Shown piece by piece: positions 60,384-64,000 of a stretch of 64,000 bases of DNA. Origin of the DNA: VGWB01 sp964480945 (lineage in GTDB: Bacteria; Bacteroidota; Ignavibacteria; UBA10030); assembly GCA_964480945.1 (NCBI GenBank), contig CAYZRX010000009.1, positions 20,966-84,965 on the forward strand, given 5' to 3'. Both the position numbers and the translations under genes were made by a program. Each line of letters opens with the position of its first letter. Position 1 is the stretch's first letter. Under the pieces are notes generated by a model. The model was not told the DNA's origin and did not search any database. It saw only the letters and a program-made list of their open reading frames with translations.

Positions 60384-60734
60384 ATGAGCACATTTCTGCT
60401 GCTGGTCGTCTACGGGGCACTGTCAGTGGCGCTTGCGCTTTGGAACAGGCAGAAGGGGCACGGATTCTTTCTCGGGCTGCTCTATTCGATCTTCTTAACC
60501 CCCGTCCTCGGTTTCCTCACCATCGCAGTGACCGAGGATGTCGTTTTCCTGAAAACCGGCAATGGGGTCAAGAGATCGTGCCCGCGCTGCTTTGCTCTGA
60601 CGCCCGCAAACATTTCATTCTGTGAGGAGTGCGGAGCCCACATTCAGCGCCACACGGTGAAGAACTATCTTCAGCTCGCGGAACTGTTCGTGGGTCTTGT
60701 TGCGACGGTGGTTGTTGTTCGGTTCCTTATGTAG
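60384..60734 (+). CDS. Small membrane protein with zinc ribbon
   Basis: 116 aa, no named family recognised. Two hydrophobic segments at about 3-20 and 27-49 precede a cytoplasmic-type zinc ribbon with C66, C69, C80 and C83 (SCPRC, then FCEECG), and a third hydrophobic stretch closes the protein (about 97-115). The ATG follows GGAGGGG. Composition and layout (membrane hairpin, ribbon, tail anchor) suggest a membrane adaptor; function unknown. It is followed by two terminator hairpins. Confidence 0.75.
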   Translation: MSTFLLLVVYGALSVALALWNRQKGHGFFLGLLYSIFLTPVLGFLTIAVTEDVVFLKTGNGVKRSCPRCFALTPANISFCEECGAHIQRHTVKNYLQLAELFVGLVATVVVVRFLM

Positions 60735-60837
60735 CGCTGGGTTTATGGCGCACATGCATACGCAGGATTAGGTCGCGCAAAGACCCGTGGAAGGGTTCTG
60801 AGCAGGGATCGCTCGCGAAAGCGGAGATTCAGAATGG

Positions 60838-60877
60838 GACCCATGCAGCTTTGTCTCGTGGGTCCTTTCTTTATTTC
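60838..60877 (+). terminator. terminator hairpin 1 downstream of the zinc-ribbon gene
   Basis: Stem GGACCCA/TGGGTCC (60838-60844 with 60860-60866), followed by TTTCTTTATTT. It is 100 bp past the stop codon. The stretch between could be a 3' UTR or a small RNA; no known RNA family was recognised. Confidence 0.7.
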
Positions 60878-60901
60878 AGGCCGCTTGCGTCCTGAGAACG
60901 A

Positions 60902-60935
60902 AGAAAGCCGACTCAGAAGAGTCGGCTTTCTTGTT
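60902..60935. terminator. terminator hairpin 2 (bidirectional)
   Basis: Perfect 13-bp stem AGAAAGCCGACTC/GAGTCGGCTTTCT (60902-60914 with 60919-60931) with a 4-base loop; T-rich tracts on both sides. It may also end transcripts of the minus-strand tRNA genes. Confidence 0.75.
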
Positions 60936-61021
60936 CTGAAGGCAGGCGTCGCCGATTATCTAGATGTCACTCGAACTGCGTCTCGCCCTCGAACAACGAT
61001 GCGACGGCGGCATCTGGTTAT

Positions 61022-61132
61022 GGAGAGGGAGGGATTCCCGCTCGGCCGAGTGTCTGCCTCGGCGAGCCGAAGGCGAGACGGGGAGCGAGGCGAGCGAACC
61101 CTCGATAGAGGTTACCCCCTATGCAGGTTTAG
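61022..61132 (-). pseudogene. Broken partial copy of tRNA-Ser(GCU) (3' half with split T-loop)
   Basis: Block 61096-61132 (37 bp) is identical to 61181-61217 of the intact tRNA-Ser, from the anticodon through the variable arm to the T-loop. Block 61022-61037 (16 bp) is identical to 61165-61180, the 3' half of the T-arm and acceptor strand. They are separated by a 58-bp G+C-rich insert (61038-61095) placed exactly in the T-loop, with a CTCGGCCGAG palindrome and a longer imperfect hairpin (GTCTGCCTCGGC with its complement). The 5' half, including the D-arm, is absent. The perfect identity suggests a recent event. Confidence 0.8.
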
Positions 61133-61163
61133 TCCCCATTCGGTATGCGCCGTTTGCCAGAAG

Positions 61164-61252
61164 CGGAGAGGGAGGGATTCGAACCCTCGATAGAGGTTAC
61201 CCCCTATGCAGGTTTAGCAAACCTGTGCCTTCAGCCACTCGGCCACCTCTCC
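61164..61252 (-). tRNA. tRNA-Ser (anticodon GCU)
   Basis: 89-nt class II tRNA on the minus strand. Acceptor GGAGAGG/CCTCTCC, D-arm with GGCCGAGTGGCTGAAGGC, anticodon stem CAGGT/ACCTG around TTGCTAA with anticodon GCT, long variable arm (ATAGGGGGTAACCTCTAT) and T-arm GAGGG-TTCGAAT-CCCTC. Discriminator G; CCA is not encoded. A broken copy lies 31 bp downstream. Confidence 0.95.
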
Positions 61253-61310
61253 GTGTGCTGAATCTTGAATCAAACTATTCAAAAATGACGCGAAATGCAA
61301 AAGGAACTTG

Positions 61311-61393
61311 CGGAGAGCGCAGGATTCGAACCTGCAAGCCCTTTCGGGCGCCGGTTTTCAAGACCGGTGCAATAGCCGTTCTGCCAGCTCTCC
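61311..61393 (-). tRNA. tRNA-Ser (anticodon UGA)
   Basis: 83-nt class II tRNA on the minus strand. Acceptor GGAGAGC/GCTCTCC, anticodon stem CCGGT/ACCGG around CTTGAAA with anticodon TGA, variable arm GCCCGAAAGGGC and T-arm GCAGG-TTCGAAT-CCTGC. Discriminator G; CCA is not encoded. It has no broken copy beside it, unlike the neighbouring tRNA-Ser. Confidence 0.93.
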
Positions 61394-61909
61394 TTAAGCA
61401 AACATCAGCCGCAACCAATCCCCTCGACGTGTGCTCCAAAGATACGTAGTATTGGCCGGTTAATCAATCCGGTATCGGAACCTCCGCCAGGGATCCCCGC
61501 ATTCTTCGGCTCTCGCGCTGAACCAGGGCAGCGCCCGCAGTTCCTCGACGCGGGAGTCACCTCGACCGGATCGCACCTTGACATACGCGGGCGGTTCCAC
61601 CGGGATGTCTGTTTCGGAACAGGTGCGGGCTTCTCTCAAACACTCAGAGCCGGACTGGCAGTCACCGGTGCCTTGCCTCCGGTCGACCGGGCACCGGGAG
61701 TTCGAGTAGGCAGTTCAGCCGAATCGCTTGATCCGCACACGCTCCTTCCTCTCCTTCCGAAGCGCGGTCGATGAAAGGGTGTCGCCCTGCATCGGACGCA
61801 TTCCTCTCTGTCTCCATCGCGACCGATATTCGCATTATTTCATCAAAGAAATTGCTCGGACGATCATCGTTTGCGGAACCGTCAGGGATCTCTTGACTGT
61901 TAGAAATTA
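61394..61909. other. 516-bp region with no assured gene
   Basis: G+C-rich sequence between the tRNAs and a phosphatase remnant. The only coding-like signal is a short minus-strand frame (about 61460-61639, 59 codons from a TTG), with no ribosome site and no family I recognise. No promoter for the tRNA-Ser genes could be fixed. Probably decayed DNA, together with the remnant that follows. Confidence 0.5.
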
Positions 61910-62224
61910 TTGTCGCTACAGGAATTCAGCGCGGCGGGGCTCCCTGTTGGTATGGTCGACATGGATTTTCCTTATCAGAGCGAGCGTGTCACCATCGAGA
62001 AGGGAGAGCGGTTTCTACTCTATACTGATGGGATTACGGAGGCATCCGACGAGCACGAGGAGTTCTACGACGTCCACTCTCCGCTCCGCGACTTCGTCCT
62101 GCATCACAGACCCGACCGGGCCGATGCTTTCATCGCCGAACTCATAAGCGACATCAAGAAGTTCACCGGCGCTGCCCCCCAGAGCGACGACATCACAGCG
62201 CTCTACATTCACCGCACTTCCTGA
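61910..62224 (+). pseudogene. C-terminal remnant of a PP2C/SpoIIE-type serine phosphatase
   Basis: 104 codons matching only the end of the SpoIIE/RsbU phosphatase domain: LPVGMVDMDFPYQSERVTIE, then GERFLLYTDGITEASD with the conserved Asp and Gly, and PQSDDITALYIHR at the C-terminus, the last metal-binding Asp pair. The N-terminal two thirds of the domain is absent, and the upstream sequence does not continue it in any frame. The TTG at 61910 is nominal. It is best read as a truncated gene, not a working phosphatase. Confidence 0.72.
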
Positions 62225-62399
62225 TCAGCACCCGGCGCTCGCAGGACGAGCAAGCCGGACGCACGTCTCTGGCTTTCCTCTGCCAGATCCAGCGGTTTGG
62301 TTGCACTTGCCCGCGAAAAAGGGCAGGCCCTCTTTGCTATTTCGAGTCTGTTTCACTATCTTCTCCTCTGAGGAACGAAGCGAGTTGCCCTTGTGGCAG
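62225..62399. other. intergenic region ahead of gltX
   Basis: No gene seen. It includes a possible small hairpin (TGCCC/GGGCA) and reads into the terminator-like hairpin at 62400. It may encode a short non-coding RNA or be further decay next to the phosphatase remnant. Confidence 0.4.
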
Positions 62400-62429
62400 G
62401 CGTCCAGCGTGAGAGAGGACGCTTTTTTT
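62400..62429 (+). terminator. terminator-like hairpin 26 bp before gltX
   Basis: Stem GCGTCC/GGACGC (62400-62405 with 62417-62422), then seven T (62423-62429). It either ends an upstream transcript or acts as an attenuator in the gltX leader. The 25 bases left before the ATG have no good promoter or ribosome site. Confidence 0.7.
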
Positions 62430-62454
62430 GTACCTCGCAAACACCCTATTTCTG

Positions 62455-63906
62455 ATGAGTGATTACGTCCGAGTGCGATTTGCCCCCAGCCCGACGGGTT
62501 TTCTCCACGTCGGCGGGCTCCGGACCGCGCTGTACAATTATCTCTTTGCCAAGCACAACGGCGGCGCGTTCATCCTTCGCATCGAGGATACGGATCAGAC
62601 CCGCAAAGTCGAGGGGGCAGTCGAGAACCTTATCTCGACGCTCGACTGGGCTGGAATTCGCTATGACGAGGGACCGCATCGAGAAGGCAAGCACGGTCCG
62701 TACATCCAGTCGGACCGGCTCGAAATCTACCGTCGGCACGCGCGCCAACTCGTCGAAGAAGGAAAAGCTTACTATTGTTTTTGCACCCCCGAACGGCTGG
62801 AGGAAGCCCGGAGGCGCCAGCTTGCCGCGAAGCTCTCCCCGTCGTATGATCGGCATTGTCGCGACCTCCCGGCGAACGAAGTAGAGCGGCGACTCGCTCA
62901 GGGTGAGAACCACGTTGTCCGGATGAAAGTCCCGGCCGAAGGGGGAATGACCTTTCACGACCTGATCCGCGGTGACGTCACCATTTCCTACTCCGTCCTC
63001 GATGACCAGGTCATCCTGAAATCCGACGGGTTCCCGACCTACCATCTCGCCGTCGTCGTCGACGATCATCTGATGGAGATCACGCACATTATCCGCGGGG
63101 AAGAGTGGCTTCCGAGCGTTCCCAAGCATATCTTGCTCTTTCAGTATTTCGGCTGGGAAGTGCCGAAGCTAGCGCATCTTCCGCTGCTGCTCAATCCCGA
63201 CAAGAGCAAGCTGAGCAAGCGGCAGGGAGATGTGGCGGTCGAGGACTACCGTGCGAAAGGATATCTCAAAGAGGCGATCGTCAACTTCGTGGCCTTCCTG
63301 GGATGGAATCCCGGGGACGAGCGCGAAATCTTTACGCTGGAGGAGCTCATCAAGGAATTCTCCCTGGAGCGGGTGGGAAGATCCGGCGCGGTCTTCAATG
63401 TCGACAAACTCAACTGGATGAATTTCGAGCACCTCCGGAAAAAGCCCGACGGTGAAGTGCTGGCGATGTTGAAGGAATCCCTGGCGGAATCGGGCATAGA
63501 CCCCAGGCCGTTGGATGATGAATATCTGCTGCGGGTCATCGGTGCGATGCGAGATCGGGTGACGTTTGTGAAGGATTTTGCGGGGAAAAGCCCGTACTTT
63601 TTCCGACCCCCCACGGAGTACGATCCGGCCGTTGTGAAGAAGAGGTGGAAGCAAGAGACGGCGGATCAGATGAGGAAGCTGGTTGCGGAGCTTTCCGGGC
63701 TGGAGCAGCCGAAGAAGGAGGACTTCGAAGCAGTCCTCCGCCGGGCAGCCGAGGCATTGAACGTGCGTCACGCCGACCTGATTCACGCTGCGCGGTTGGC
63801 GGTCTCGGGGGTTGGTGCCGGACCCGGGCTGTTTGACATCTTGTTCATCCTCGGCAAGGACGAGACGATCCGGAGAGTCGAGTCGGCGATCGAGAGATTG
63901 AAGTGA
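62455..63906 (+). CDS. gltX: Glutamyl-tRNA synthetase
   Basis: Class I synthetase charging tRNA-Glu (and tRNA-Gln in organisms that use transamidation). From the ATG at 62455 it is 483 aa. It has the HIGH-type motif in PSPTGFLHVGG at 11-21, LRIEDTDQTR at 41-50, DGFPTYHLAVVVDDHLMEIT and the KMSKS-type KLSKR at 252-256. The C-terminal anticodon-binding domain is present. A cysteine/histidine zinc set is only partly visible (CFCTP near 108-112). No Shine-Dalgarno sequence precedes the start. Confidence 0.95.
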   Translation: MSDYVRVRFAPSPTGFLHVGGLRTALYNYLFAKHNGGAFILRIEDTDQTRKVEGAVENLISTLDWAGIRYDEGPHREGKHGPYIQSDRLEIYRRHARQLVEEGKAYYCFCTPERLEEARRRQLAAKLSPSYDRHCRDLPANEVERRLAQGENHVVRMKVPAEGGMTFHDLIRGDVTISYSVLDDQVILKSDGFPTYHLAVVVDDHLMEITHIIRGEEWLPSVPKHILLFQYFGWEVPKLAHLPLLLNPDKSKLSKRQGDVAVEDYRAKGYLKEAIVNFVAFLGWNPGDEREIFTLEELIKEFSLERVGRSGAVFNVDKLNWMNFEHLRKKPDGEVLAMLKESLAESGIDPRPLDDEYLLRVIGAMRDRVTFVKDFAGKSPYFFRPPTEYDPAVVKKRWKQETADQMRKLVAELSGLEQPKKEDFEAVLRRAAEALNVRHADLIHAARLAVSGVGAGPGLFDILFILGKDETIRRVESAIERLK

Positions 63907-63985
63907 CTCAACGCAGCCGGCAAGAATGAAACGGGCTGAAGCCCCACGGTTTTCCGGATCGGTTGATTGATCACAAAGAAGGCGG

Positions 63986-64000
63986 ATGATATGTCGCTCC
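63986..64000 (+). CDS. possible start of a further gene at the window edge
   Basis: An AAGGCGG sequence is followed by ATG codons at 63986 and 63991, but only a few codons fit before the window ends. Not enough to judge. Confidence 0.2.

Noticed and set aside
61022..61132. Simple tandem duplication of tRNA-Ser
   Set aside because: The copy is only the 3' half and carries a 58-bp insert at one exact point, which a plain duplication does not explain.
61910..62224. Intact small phosphatase gene
   Set aside because: A PP2C/SpoIIE domain needs over 200 residues with N-terminal metal-binding Asp motifs. Only the last third is present, so it was called a remnant.
62400..62454. T-box riboswitch ahead of gltX
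   Set aside because: There is no T-box consensus (the TGG-containing bulge) and no specifier stem; only a short terminator hairpin is seen.

Overview
The window is a gene-dense piece of a bacterial chromosome, more than half G+C by eye. It is a draft scaffold: there are two runs of N, 10 bases at 26490-26499 and 100 bases at 56347-56446. No rRNA operon, phage, insertion sequence or CRISPR array is visible. Gene content points to the Bacteroidota/Chlorobi/Ignavibacteriota (FCB) side of the tree: a GWxTD-domain protein, an Ig-like (Big_5) lipoprotein, a secreted M14 carboxypeptidase, fused 2-oxoacid:ferredoxin oxidoreductase subunits, a fused E1 alpha-beta dehydrogenase and the rpsF-rpsR-rplI and rplM-rpsI-rpsB-tsf-pyrH-frr clusters. 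This placement is an inference from gene families, not a phylogeny.

Layout. 1-3.0 kb: RNA ligase RtcB, then the Fe-S carriers Mrp and a NifU-like protein. 3.0-6.1 kb (minus): GWxTD protein-pdxA-ftsE, coupled by 4-bp overlaps. 6.2-8.7 kb (minus): DHH phosphoesterase and leucyl aminopeptidase. 8.7-11.6 kb (minus): korAB. 11.8-15.5 kb (minus): prs-rplY-pth, then rpsF-rpsR-rplI. 15.5-15.9 kb: tRNA-Gln with a broken partial copy of itself. 16.1-18.7 kb (minus): secreted carboxypeptidase. 18.8-19.5 kb: bioY. 19.6-26.4 kb (minus): rpmB, pgsA-pgpA-cinA-thpR-recA-recX, an AI-2E permease and an exonuclease. 26.6-31.7 kb: tsaD, trpA, chorismate mutase, mltG and the Ig-like lipoprotein. 31.8-36.4 kb: nuoABCDEF between a good promoter and a strong terminator. 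36.5-38.7 kb: ECF sigma factor and anti-sigma factor. 38.8-41.3 kb: dut, a second AI-2E permease and rsmI. 41.4-43.7 kb (minus): smpB, tyrS and a pyruvoyl-dependent arginine decarboxylase. 44-50.5 kb: lpdA-lipB-E1-E2-lipA, a 2-oxoacid dehydrogenase complex with the enzymes that lipoylate it. 50.6-52.5 kb: S9 peptidase lipoprotein. 52.5-56.3 kb: rplM-rpsI-rpsB-tsf-pyrH-frr. 56.4-59.2 kb (minus): polA. 59.4-60.7 kb: an EamA exporter and a zinc-ribbon membrane protein. 61.0-62.3 kb: two tRNA-Ser genes, another broken tRNA copy and decayed sequence. 62.4-63.9 kb: gltX.

Most of the window is ordinary core metabolism. The most unusual signal is at two of the three tRNA genes. Just downstream of tRNA-Gln(UUG) and tRNA-Ser(GCU), in the same orientation, lies a second 3' half of the same tRNA. 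Each begins in the anticodon arm and runs to the acceptor end, and each T-loop is split at the same point (between the GTTC and GAAT halves) by a 50-58 bp GC-rich palindromic insert. In the Gln copy the T-stem carries paired changes that keep it base-paired. This looks like the footprint of a small mobile or palindromic element that targets tRNA genes. A second regional signal is a consistent promoter form, TTG-N20-TATATT (equivalent to TTGnnn-17-TATATT), ahead of at least six transcription units.
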